Source: Chitinophagaceae bacterium LGM1 (GTDB lineage Bacteria > Bacteroidota > Bacteroidia > Chitinophagales > Chitinophagaceae). From it: a DNA stretch of 64,000 nt. A program made the position numbers and the translations under genes. The notes beneath the pieces are model-generated. The model had not been told where the DNA came from and made no database searches. It saw nothing but the letters and a program-made list of their open reading frames with translations. Location of the stretch: contig CP075895.1 in the NCBI GenBank assembly GCA_018604165.1, positions 2,847,001 to 2,911,000 of the forward strand, given 5' to 3'. Shown piece after piece: positions 26,726 to 35,226 of the stretch (its first letter is position 1; each line of letters begins with the position of its first letter).

Positions 26726-29700
26726 CTATTGTTTTGTATTTGAACGCCTGCTTTCGCTTACTGTTTGAACACCCCTGTCTGTTTCCTTTTTCACACGTAC
26801 CAATAAGCCTTCCTGATCATATTCATAGAAAGTGGCAAAATTGTTTTCGTCCAGCAAGGCAGACAGCTTAAATGAAACAGGGTCATAGACGTATGATTTC
26901 ATATTGGCATCCAATGGTATCATTCTAATGTCATCAAAGTATGCACCTGACGGCAGTGTAATATCCATGCTATTCATGCCAGAGGTGATATACTCTGCCT
27001 TATACCAACCATCCACACTGCCTGTTTTTAATATAAACGGATAAGTAGTAAAATAAGAGGCTGTAGATGTACTATATGCAAAACCAATTCCGCTCAATAC
27101 GTTTGCAGCAGTTCCTGATACAGGTTTAAACCAGAAGCTGATGACGTATTTGCGATTCTCATCAAGGCAGAAACGTTCTGCATTTATCAGATTATTATAC
27201 ACGCTTGTTTTTTCGCCGGCTCTTGCCCTGCTTCCGATATGAAATGTTCTCGCGGATGCGAAACGAACCGAATAATTACCACTATGCGCCGCTGCTGAAG
27301 TAATAGAGTCACCATTATTAACCAACGCGTACTGGCGATAGTCCTGTCGGTACCTTCCGTTACGAACTTTAACCGGTGCCATATCAAGCCCTTGAAATGA
27401 TTGTGAAAAAGGTGTTTTATAATAATAACTGTTCCTGTACAGGAAATACAGGTGTTTAGGCACTAGCATACTATAATCTTCCAACCCCTCGTAGAAGAAA
27501 CTACGTTGTTGCACATTATTAGCCACTGCAGTCGGTAACGATTTATTATAACCATATTGTACAGCCGTGCGTTTACCCGTGAGGGTTGAAGCAGGAAACT
27601 GTTGATTACCCCCACCAGCTGGACGGCTCACTGTAGCGTCCAATTCCTCCAGTATATTGCCGAACACATCATATTTGGTAACCTCGTGTATTTTTTTCCA
27701 GTAAGGGGCTTCCGCACCTACCGTGTTTAATATCGTGTACTTATTGGCCGCAGCATTGGCGTTTAACCAGAAAGGATGTGCTTTGATAGAATATGCGCCG
27801 TCCGTTTTTACATTATTTACATAACCCCTGTTTTCTATGTACGTATACTCCCTCACAGGGCGAAAATTACCTCTATGCCCTAATACATATCTGTTAAATA
27901 CATACTTATTCAGGCTATCTATATCAGAGGGCAATAAATTAGGTTTATAAAAACCTGCCGGCTGTGCTAAATAGGTTGCTGTATCTGTAGCAATCTTACC
28001 GAAAGGAGTTGCCTTATCAGAATATTCCTGCACATTAACCCCTAACACTTTATTGAATGCATTGCTGGCTGATGTACCGCCAAGAATATCATTAATACTG
28101 CTGGTGTAGGGGTTTTGTGCCAGTTGGGTTTGCTGTACGGTTTTATCCAGCATATTCCTGCGTGCTGACCGTAGTATTTTTACAGTTACATCTTTCACAT
28201 AGTTACCACCGCTTAACCCTCCCGGCCATAAAGATGCGCCGCTGCTGTTTTTAGATGCCCTTAAAGCAACCCAGATTGTATTTGCAGGGATAGCAGGGGC
28301 AGGTACAAACTGATTGTGCGTATAGGTAATCGTATGTATCCAATAAGGTGACATGTAGGGGTTCATATATTCGTAATCAGGTGCTGAATTAATAACTGAT
28401 AACGGATTATATATCTCCATGACCCATGCTTTTAACTGATACGTTGTATTGTCAATACCTGCTTTATACGTCAGCATCACTTCATCACCCGGCAGAAATT
28501 TATTTGGATTCAGGTGAAGTTTACCATAATATGAGTCCGTGTCAATAATCAGTGAGTCAGATTTTTCTTCATAGCCAACATGCGTATAAGCAGGCCCCAT
28601 CTTATCATACGCCCAATATGCGGGATATTTCAAATCGTATATGTCCGTATTGTATTCATTGTTGGTTTTGGACAACAACACGCCGCCTGTCTCACTATCA
28701 TAAATCATATTATCTGTTCTTTGAACAATGCCGTTATCCATCCGTTCAACAGATTGTAATATTCCATAACGTTGTACTACTTTGGTTGTTACCATCGAAC
28801 GAAAAGTCTCTGATTCTTCTTTTTCAGGGAAAAAAGCCGTTGGGACAGGCACGGGAAATATGCCGAATAAAACGACATTCAGGTTCATACTGATATTACG
28901 TTTATAAGTACGGTTGTACCTCTCACGGGTATCAACAGTAAAATCTGTTTCAACACCCAATGTCAGGCTATCAATACTATAGTTATTCATAGAACCTCTG
29001 GCACGTTTCAATGCCAATACACGATTGCTCAGTTTGCCGTCACTCTGTTGGCGGTATTTGTAGTGTACATAAGACACCTCTTCAGGTTTGGTGACACTTC
29101 CATCCGTCTTAATAACCGTATTACTGATACTTTTGGGTTTACCATGCATATCATTAAACCTCAGTACATAGCCCTGAAATACTTTTATTTCAGTTGATTT
29201 TTTACTGAACCCATTATGCTTGTTAGGTGCAGGTGCTTCCTTATCCGTGTATTCGACTTCGATGGGGTAGTCTTTGGCAGTATAAAAACTATAGTCTTCA
29301 TACGACTGCGATGAGCGGCCTTGTGAAGCATGTATACTGGTCACCCTGACATTACTGTAACCGACAACGGGTGGTGGAAAGAATGATTCACCGAATGGTT
29401 GCTCTTGGAAAAATTCTATTTTCGGCAGTAACCTTCCGGCTTCAGCCGTATAGGGTACAGGCATTCTGAACGGGTTTTCATCTCCGCCTACGCCCGGTTC
29501 ATAACTGGCCACGCCACTACTAATTGTACCATATTTTGAATCATAAGCTGTATAGCTATAGTTCTTTCCATAGTCTGCATCTTCATTGGTATTACTATTA
29601 CTGATGGCTTTCCACGAGTCCGATAAACTCAGTTGTTTAACACGGATGCCGCCACCTTTTTTATTCAATCCAGGGCGATGCAGGCGAACAAAACACTTAT

Positions 29701-32700
29701 CAATTTTTATATCCCTGCCAAGACGTTTTTTCTCGATAAACCTGACAATGGGATTTTGATTAATAGAACCTAATTCTTTAGCAGCATCCAGTAATGCTTT
29801 CCCTATTTTTATTCCTCCTTCATCTCCTGTCAGGTAGCCCGGATAAATAACATGTGGCAGATAATAACGCCCGTTATTAATGCCATATATAGTTGCCGGG
29901 TGCAGCAGTGACGGGTGGTCTCCCGGATGTTCTTTTTTGACTTTGATATAACAATAGCTGGTATCATCACTGCATTTACCTATTGCTTCTACATAGGCAT
30001 ATCCCTTGACATGTTCGTATTTGCCTGACCCTGAAATATCCAATGCAAAACTGTAGTACAGCACATCAGTACCTTCCAGATAGTTGTCTTTCATACTCAG
30101 GTTAGGTTTTTCTTTGGCAGGCACACGTTTGAAATACATATAGTCATTGACCCTGTTCAAATCTTCATATAACTTGGATTGGTTGTCCTTTTTTGTTGAA
30201 TTACCGACACCTTCAATGCTAAACATCTGCATCGTGCGTTTTTGTTGGATAAACGCATAGTCGTCACTTTCATATACGATGTGTACGTTACCGCCCGAAG
30301 GAAGTTTAATATCTGTCAAGTTCCAGGGTGCTTTGTCAGCATCTAATCCTGAGCCATCCTGTTCTGTATAAGGATATTCAAAAGTGGTGAGCTTTGTATT
30401 CTTAGTATGGTCTTTATAATTTCCCCACCTGTCTTTATCTGCAAAATGATAATCCGGGTTTGAGTTTGCATAACTGAACTCATAAGGACTGAGCAGGTTT
30501 TTATCCGATTTGCCGTAACGAATGTAAATACGCTTCAGTGTGAGTTTACCGGATGTGTATGGATTATCACTGTTCGGTATTTTTTTGCATAAACTGTAAT
30601 CATAGTCAAATATGACTGTTTTAACAGGCACAGCATTCGTCGTGTTAATATAACGATCATGCTTGTTAAACAATTTTATAGAGTCTAGCTTATAGGAGTA
30701 TCCTTCGTCTGACAAGGCAGTACTCAAGTTGCTGCGGTCAAAACTGTATTTATTGGAACCACTGTTATACACTTTATTGGTGACACCCCTGCCATCTGTT
30801 CTTTTAGAGACATAAAACTCTGCGATATAGTTCTTTGACTCTATCGCACGTACATGCCATTGCTGACGAGAGCCAATCATATAGCTACCTTTATCGTCCT
30901 GGTTGTCTGACCAAAACCCCGGGCTATATTGTGCTGAGTCGCCAGGATACGGTGTGCGCCAGCGGAAATCATCATCCCATAGGGTGTAATTCATTTTCAC
31001 CCAACCACCCAAGTCATCATCTGTCGGACCATCACCCACTACGTCTACGTAATCCGTTGCTAATACAGATGTCAATAAATAACTGTGTGCATAAGCCGGT
31101 GTAGTTGTAGAACTGTAAAAATTCTCTCTGCCTTTGCTGTTATTTTTACTATCATCCCCATTGTCGAATTTCACCAAGCCGTTTTCGATATTGGCACCGC
31201 TGTTATTTACGCTGAATGTGACTTCCCTACTCAGGTTATTCATAGCAGGCAGGCCATAAATATATCGCCTGCCATCCGGTAATGTCTGGGTAAACTCACT
31301 GATATGGGAGCCTTGCGCCCTGTCTGCTTTCCCAGCATCGTAACGGTCTTGGGCGGTTACGTTCGGTTGCCAGAAATTTGCTCCGGCACCGGATGTACCA
31401 TAGGCATCATAATAATGGACTTTAGCATCTTGTGCAATATCCGCAACTGAAGCTTCTTCAGCAGTTAGATAGGTAATCAGATTAGCCCTCGTAGTACGGT
31501 CAACAACACCGTTTTGCCAGTATACGTGCGCGTTGCCATACTTATTAGGTAATGTTCCCGCTGCGGATTGGTTTTTACCTTTCAGGTTATACATGTTTTC
31601 AGCGAGGTAGACTGGCGCATCACCTGATACATTCGGCACCTCACGGTTATTATACGTGAGCTCGCCCCCTTGTTTGAAAAATAGCTTTTCATACGCTGAA
31701 GCCTGCTCATTACCACGAAAACTCAGCCGTTTCCAAGGCCCTGAATTAGCTTCATTATCCATCAAACAGATGTCGGAGCCTGCCTCGAACAAGTTACCGA
31801 TACCTGCTTCCGCCAATACAGACCTGATATTACTTTTGGGCGATTTTACTTCCGGGTCATAGATACTGCCTATGTCATTCCGGAACGGTCGAAAGACACC
31901 TCCTGTACCTTGTCCGCAAACAGAGTACACATCATAAGTCATTGATGCAAGCGGCAGGTGTTCCATCGTTTTATTATATCTGCCGTCTTTATCCCTGCTG
32001 AAATCCTGAATACCTGTCGGAGGGGCATTTTCTGCATACAAATAGCCATACCCCGGCCTTGCTCCGTCCTCTTCGTATTTCATGGTACTCTTCTGAATAC
32101 TCATATAACCATTCGGAAACGTATAGAATAATTCACCACCGACACGCGCCTGGAATTCAAATGAATTCAAGGAACTTGGATTTGTTACAACGGGTACATA
32201 GTTTTGTAATCCGATAGGTATATTGCCGCTGTAAGACGCTTGCATCTTGTTGTAGCTACCATTCACCCCGAATGCAATGTCCTTCATGCCGCTTCTGGAA
32301 TTAAAACCTGTACTTCCTGATACACTGACACCCCCACCTATATCTGAAGTCACGGAAGCCGGGGTACAAAAGCCTGCATTCAGGTCTATATCCGCACCGG
32401 CTTGTGAACCGACGCCCATACTAACGCCGGCATTGAAAAAAGGCATGGACATAGAGGCATCCACGCTCATGCCGACACTGGTACCTTTGTAATTATTGAA
32501 CTGTACATAGTTTTTAAACCCCAAGGACAATTTGGTATCAAAACCACCTATTTCAAAACCGATACTGATACCTGTACCTACTTTGAAGTTTTTTTCTTCT
32601 TTGATATGCAATTCCTTATCAATGGTCTCTCCATTAAAATCATCGGGCATACCGCGCACTGCACGGTTGATTTCCCCTACGTTGATATTCCAGCCAAGAC

Positions 32701-32968
32701 CTACCCAGCTTGCTTCCTGTTCAATGCCCGGGCCACTGTGGTAGCTGATATTTACAGGATAGCCCTCGATATCCATTAACGGGATATTGTAGTTAAAATC
32801 ACCCGTAAACATATCTACCATTTCGGTAGTGCCAACCGGTTCAAAGCTCTGTACTTCGGGTTGAGACGGCCCTGTCGTGAGCGCATAAGTATACAGCGGA
32901 AAGCCCAGTTGGTATACGAGTGATACCATCAATGTCTTTGCTGTGAGCCGCAGGAAGGTCTTTTTCAT
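26726..32968 (-). CDS. Large secreted RHS-like/TcB-like protein without toxin tip
   Basis: This 2080-residue protein has a signal peptide (MKKTFLRLTAKTLMVSLVYQ...). The N-terminal ~150 residues (VDMFTGDFNYNIPLMDIEGY and SYHSGPGIEQEASWVGLGW) resemble the SpvB/TcB-like start of RHS-family shells. A glycine-rich beta region follows. Isolated YD-type repeats appear near the end (FATFYEYDQEGLLVRVKKE). The protein stops shortly after, with no RHS core and no variable toxin domain. Next to a larger RHS with a toxin tip, it could be the second half of a two-protein cocoon, as TcB is to TcC in Tc toxins; this is inference. It starts 5 bp after the stop of the lipoprotein gene. Confidence 0.8.
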   Translation of the reverse strand: MKKTFLRLTAKTLMVSLVYQLGFPLYTYALTTGPSQPEVQSFEPVGTTEMVDMFTGDFNYNIPLMDIEGYPVNISYHSGPGIEQEASWVGLGWNINVGEINRAVRGMPDDFNGETIDKELHIKEEKNFKVGTGISIGFEIGGFDTKLSLGFKNYVQFNNYKGTSVGMSVDASMSMPFFNAGVSMGVGSQAGADIDLNAGFCTPASVTSDIGGGVSVSGSTGFNSRSGMKDIAFGVNGSYNKMQASYSGNIPIGLQNYVPVVTNPSSLNSFEFQARVGGELFYTFPNGYMSIQKSTMKYEEDGARPGYGYLYAENAPPTGIQDFSRDKDGRYNKTMEHLPLASMTYDVYSVCGQGTGGVFRPFRNDIGSIYDPEVKSPKSNIRSVLAEAGIGNLFEAGSDICLMDNEANSGPWKRLSFRGNEQASAYEKLFFKQGGELTYNNREVPNVSGDAPVYLAENMYNLKGKNQSAAGTLPNKYGNAHVYWQNGVVDRTTRANLITYLTAEEASVADIAQDAKVHYYDAYGTSGAGANFWQPNVTAQDRYDAGKADRAQGSHISEFTQTLPDGRRYIYGLPAMNNLSREVTFSVNNSGANIENGLVKFDNGDDSKNNSKGRENFYSSTTTPAYAHSYLLTSVLATDYVDVVGDGPTDDDLGGWVKMNYTLWDDDFRWRTPYPGDSAQYSPGFWSDNQDDKGSYMIGSRQQWHVRAIESKNYIAEFYVSKRTDGRGVTNKVYNSGSNKYSFDRSNLSTALSDEGYSYKLDSIKLFNKHDRYINTTNAVPVKTVIFDYDYSLCKKIPNSDNPYTSGKLTLKRIYIRYGKSDKNLLSPYEFSYANSNPDYHFADKDRWGNYKDHTKNTKLTTFEYPYTEQDGSGLDADKAPWNLTDIKLPSGGNVHIVYESDDYAFIQQKRTMQMFSIEGVGNSTKKDNQSKLYEDLNRVNDYMYFKRVPAKEKPNLSMKDNYLEGTDVLYYSFALDISGSGKYEHVKGYAYVEAIGKCSDDTSYCYIKVKKEHPGDHPSLLHPATIYGINNGRYYLPHVIYPGYLTGDEGGIKIGKALLDAAKELGSINQNPIVRFIEKKRLGRDIKIDKCFVRLHRPGLNKKGGGIRVKQLSLSDSWKAISNSNTNEDADYGKNYSYTAYDSKYGTISSGVASYEPGVGGDENPFRMPVPYTAEAGRLLPKIEFFQEQPFGESFFPPPVVGYSNVRVTSIHASQGRSSQSYEDYSFYTAKDYPIEVEYTDKEAPAPNKHNGFSKKSTEIKVFQGYVLRFNDMHGKPKSISNTVIKTDGSVTKPEEVSYVHYKYRQQSDGKLSNRVLALKRARGSMNNYSIDSLTLGVETDFTVDTRERYNRTYKRNISMNLNVVLFGIFPVPVPTAFFPEKEESETFRSMVTTKVVQRYGILQSVERMDNGIVQRTDNMIYDSETGGVLLSKTNNEYNTDIYDLKYPAYWAYDKMGPAYTHVGYEEKSDSLIIDTDSYYGKLHLNPNKFLPGDEVMLTYKAGIDNTTYQLKAWVMEIYNPLSVINSAPDYEYMNPYMSPYWIHTITYTHNQFVPAPAIPANTIWVALRASKNSSGASLWPGGLSGGNYVKDVTVKILRSARRNMLDKTVQQTQLAQNPYTSSINDILGGTSASNAFNKVLGVNVQEYSDKATPFGKIATDTATYLAQPAGFYKPNLLPSDIDSLNKYVFNRYVLGHRGNFRPVREYTYIENRGYVNNVKTDGAYSIKAHPFWLNANAAANKYTILNTVGAEAPYWKKIHEVTKYDVFGNILEELDATVSRPAGGGNQQFPASTLTGKRTAVQYGYNKSLPTAVANNVQQRSFFYEGLEDYSMLVPKHLYFLYRNSYYYKTPFSQSFQGLDMAPVKVRNGRYRQDYRQYALVNNGDSITSAAAHSGNYSVRFASARTFHIGSRARAGEKTSVYNNLINAERFCLDENRKYVISFWFKPVSGTAANVLSGIGFAYSTSTASYFTTYPFILKTGSVDGWYKAEYITSGMNSMDITLPSGAYFDDIRMIPLDANMKSYVYDPVSFKLSALLDENNFATFYEYDQEGLLVRVKKETDRGVQTVSESRRSNTKQ

Positions 32969-32972
32969 ATAC

Positions 32973-33590
32973 TTAATTCGTTTTTACTTTTTTTCGTGAT
33001 AATGATAATAGTTCAGATTGGCTAAAACCTATCTTTAGTAATGGAGACTGTGTATATCGGTCATTGAACACCAACTGCACATCACCTGTTGTGCAAGGGT
33101 TAGCAAAACCAACTACAATTGTATTATAAGGAGATAACCCGTAGTTGTCCTCATATACATAAGTTGCCGGGTTGTATATTGTACCACCTTCATGCAAGCT
33201 GATATCCTGTGACGCCCTTTGTTGGTAGTACATGACTTCCTCTTCTGCCATCGCATTCTGTGCTATCCTTTCATTGATGCTTGCTGGTGCATTGGCCATT
33301 TGTTTAAGTTGTATCAAAAAAAACATATACCCGTTTATATCTGCTAGCCTTTTCTGATAAGCTGTATCAATACCTTGCTCCAGTTCTTTATAAAATTGCC
33401 TGCAAGCCATGTAAGCCGGCGGAGCAAGCTGTATGCTGTATTCCCACTTGCCAGCCCTGATTGTTTTTACATACCCGTTATCTTCGTCTTCCATATATTC
33501 CATATAACTACTGGGTGTCATCTCATTACAGGAGTTACACAGGCACAAGAGCATACATGCCGTTATCAACAGCTTAGTTACCTTTTTCAT
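32973..33590 (-). CDS. Lipoprotein of the RHS operon
   Basis: This 205-residue protein begins with a lipoprotein signal peptide, MKKVTKLLITACMLLCLCNSC, whose lipobox LCNSC gives Cys21 as the lipidated residue. Lipoproteins lacking retention signals commonly reach the outer membrane or surface in Bacteroidota. The mature part is helical in the middle (ACRQFYKELEQGIDTAYQKR) and beta-like towards the end. No family is recognised. Its start overlaps the Skp-like gene by 17 bp and it directly precedes the 2080-aa RHS gene, suggesting an anchoring or docking role in RHS display. Confidence 0.7.
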   Translation of the reverse strand: MKKVTKLLITACMLLCLCNSCNEMTPSSYMEYMEDEDNGYVKTIRAGKWEYSIQLAPPAYMACRQFYKELEQGIDTAYQKRLADINGYMFFLIQLKQMANAPASINERIAQNAMAEEEVMYYQQRASQDISLHEGGTIYNPATYVYEDNYGLSPYNTIVVGFANPCTTGDVQLVFNDRYTQSPLLKIGFSQSELLSLSRKKVKTN

Positions 33591-34080
33591 ATTTATTATT
33601 CAGGTACTTAATTAAATCTTCTGTCAGGTCTATGCTTTTATCACCGTATAACACTGTTCCCGCACCGTTCGCACCAACAAGCAATTGCAGTCCTCGTTCT
33701 TTGCCATATGTTTCCAATAAGGGGTTTAACCGTTCCCATATCTTTTCATTGATCGCACGGTTTGATTGCTCATAGTATTGCTTAAATGCATACTGTGCAT
33801 ACATTATCTGCGTATCCAATGCCGGGGAAGGTTGGTTATTAGCCATTTTTTTCAGCATCTTCAGGCTATCCGTAACTGCTTTTATCCGATTAAGGTCACC
33901 TGCTGTCTGTTGTTCCAGGTCTTTTTTCATCTGATATGCATTGACCACCTTACTGATGTCTATATATGCTACCGGCGTAGGTTTTAGCAATAACCAGCAA
34001 AAGCCCACACATAATAAAAAGGTGACTAGCGCAAATACAATAAATAATCTCTTAGGCCATTTTAATACTACTTGGTTCAT
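33574..34080 (-). CDS. Skp/OmpH-like periplasmic chaperone
   Basis: This 168-residue protein has an N-terminal hydrophobic segment (LFIVFALVTFLLCVGFCWLL) that is either a signal anchor or signal peptide. A region typical of OmpH/Skp proteins follows: YIDISKVVNAYQMKKDLEQQ at the start of the mature part, a long central coiled-coil arm, and a C-terminal half reading KERGLQLLVGANGAGTVLYG. Skp chaperones escort unfolded outer-membrane proteins across the periplasm as trimeric cages. Here it lies between the fibronectin-like protein and the lipoprotein with 4-bp and 17-bp overlaps. A dedicated copy inside this operon suggests it services the barrel or the giant RHS proteins. Confidence 0.75.
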   Translation of the reverse strand: MNQVVLKWPKRLFIVFALVTFLLCVGFCWLLLKPTPVAYIDISKVVNAYQMKKDLEQQTAGDLNRIKAVTDSLKMLKKMANNQPSPALDTQIMYAQYAFKQYYEQSNRAINEKIWERLNPLLETYGKERGLQLLVGANGAGTVLYGDKSIDLTEDLIKYLNNKYEKGN

Positions 34081-35219
34081 TCAACAAAAAGGGGGTTTAA
34101 ATATTTAAAAGGGATAATGAACGTTTTTTGATCCTTATTGGCTAATTGCAAAAAATAATGCTTGCCATGTGACAACCTGACTTTTTCATACAGTGGAATA
34201 ACAAAGAAATTATCCCCGTTATGCATTCCTATTAACGGTTGGGGGATTTTCGTTTCTTTATTATTTTCATCCATTATCTTAACTGACAGGCTATCATTCA
34301 TCTTGTCTGATACATATTTCAGTCTCAACTCACCGATACCAGTGATACGTGTCTCGCCGTAATGGCCTGCAAAATCATAGTAGGACTGTACAGCATTGTA
34401 TTCTTTGAGTAAACTGTCTTCTACGATTATAAACCGCCATACTTCCGCGCCGCCTAATAATATCCCTTTGTAATAAGCATCGACTGTCCAGACGTATGGC
34501 TGATAGACTATCAACGGCTTGGCAGTAGGTGGATAAATAAGACCAGTTGCGGTTACCTGCTTATCTTCAAAGATTGGGTTATTACGATTGATGGCATTTT
34601 CATTGTTCTGCCCTTTTTTAAGTTCAGCCACTCTTAACCGATATGTCAACTGACTGGCAAACGGATAATTGACTGCCCAATTCAGCATAGGATTGTATTC
34701 TGCAATTTTGGCATCGTTCTCCGGGGATACCAGATTAATCAAAAACAGGTCACTGACAGTTTGATAGATACACTCATCAATTACATCATCCAACGGGTTT
34801 TCCAACTGGTTGGTAACAGGTGTCACACTGACACAATACTCATACGTACCCTGAGGCAGTTTCCCGTATTCAAAGAAAAGTTCCTTTAGTGCATTATCTG
34901 AAAATACCCAGTTAAGCTCCCTGGCTTTGTCTATTGACATCCGATTAGTCCCGGGACTCAAACTTGTCCTGTAAGTATAAGATGCGCGTAACGTTGAATG
35001 CCGGTATAACAATGTACCTTTTACCATGACATCCTGACTTTTTCCTGTATTGTTCAGTATGTCGTAGTTTAATACATTAGATGGTCTTAACTCTACACCA
35101 TCCAGTAATGCGAGATTGACGATCAAAGCTGATTGGCCATAACCCTTGTACAGGGAAACTAACAGGATGCTCATGGTTATCAGGATTATCCTTCGACTCG
35201 TTTGTCTGATAAGTATCAT
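34077..35219 (-). CDS. Exported beta-sandwich (fibronectin-like) protein of the RHS operon
   Basis: This 380-residue protein has a signal peptide ending near residue 29 (LVSLYKGYGQ). The body has Ig/fibronectin-like strand patterns: a segment of the type LINLVSPENDAKIAEYNPML followed by YRLRVAELKKGQ and PYVWTVDAYYKG. These are common in surface and secretion-associated proteins of Bacteroidota. Its start lies 7 bp after the stop of the outer-membrane barrel gene, and it overlaps the Skp-like gene by 4 bp. It may be a periplasmic or surface scaffold for the export machinery. No enzyme motif is visible. Confidence 0.65.
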   Translation of the reverse strand: MILIRQTSRRIILITMSILLVSLYKGYGQSALIVNLALLDGVELRPSNVLNYDILNNTGKSQDVMVKGTLLYRHSTLRASYTYRTSLSPGTNRMSIDKARELNWVFSDNALKELFFEYGKLPQGTYEYCVSVTPVTNQLENPLDDVIDECIYQTVSDLFLINLVSPENDAKIAEYNPMLNWAVNYPFASQLTYRLRVAELKKGQNNENAINRNNPIFEDKQVTATGLIYPPTAKPLIVYQPYVWTVDAYYKGILLGGAEVWRFIIVEDSLLKEYNAVQSYYDFAGHYGETRITGIGELRLKYVSDKMNDSLSVKIMDENNKETKIPQPLIGMHNGDNFFVIPLYEKVRLSHGKHYFLQLANKDQKTFIIPFKYLNPLFVE

Positions 35220-35226
35220 AGTATTT

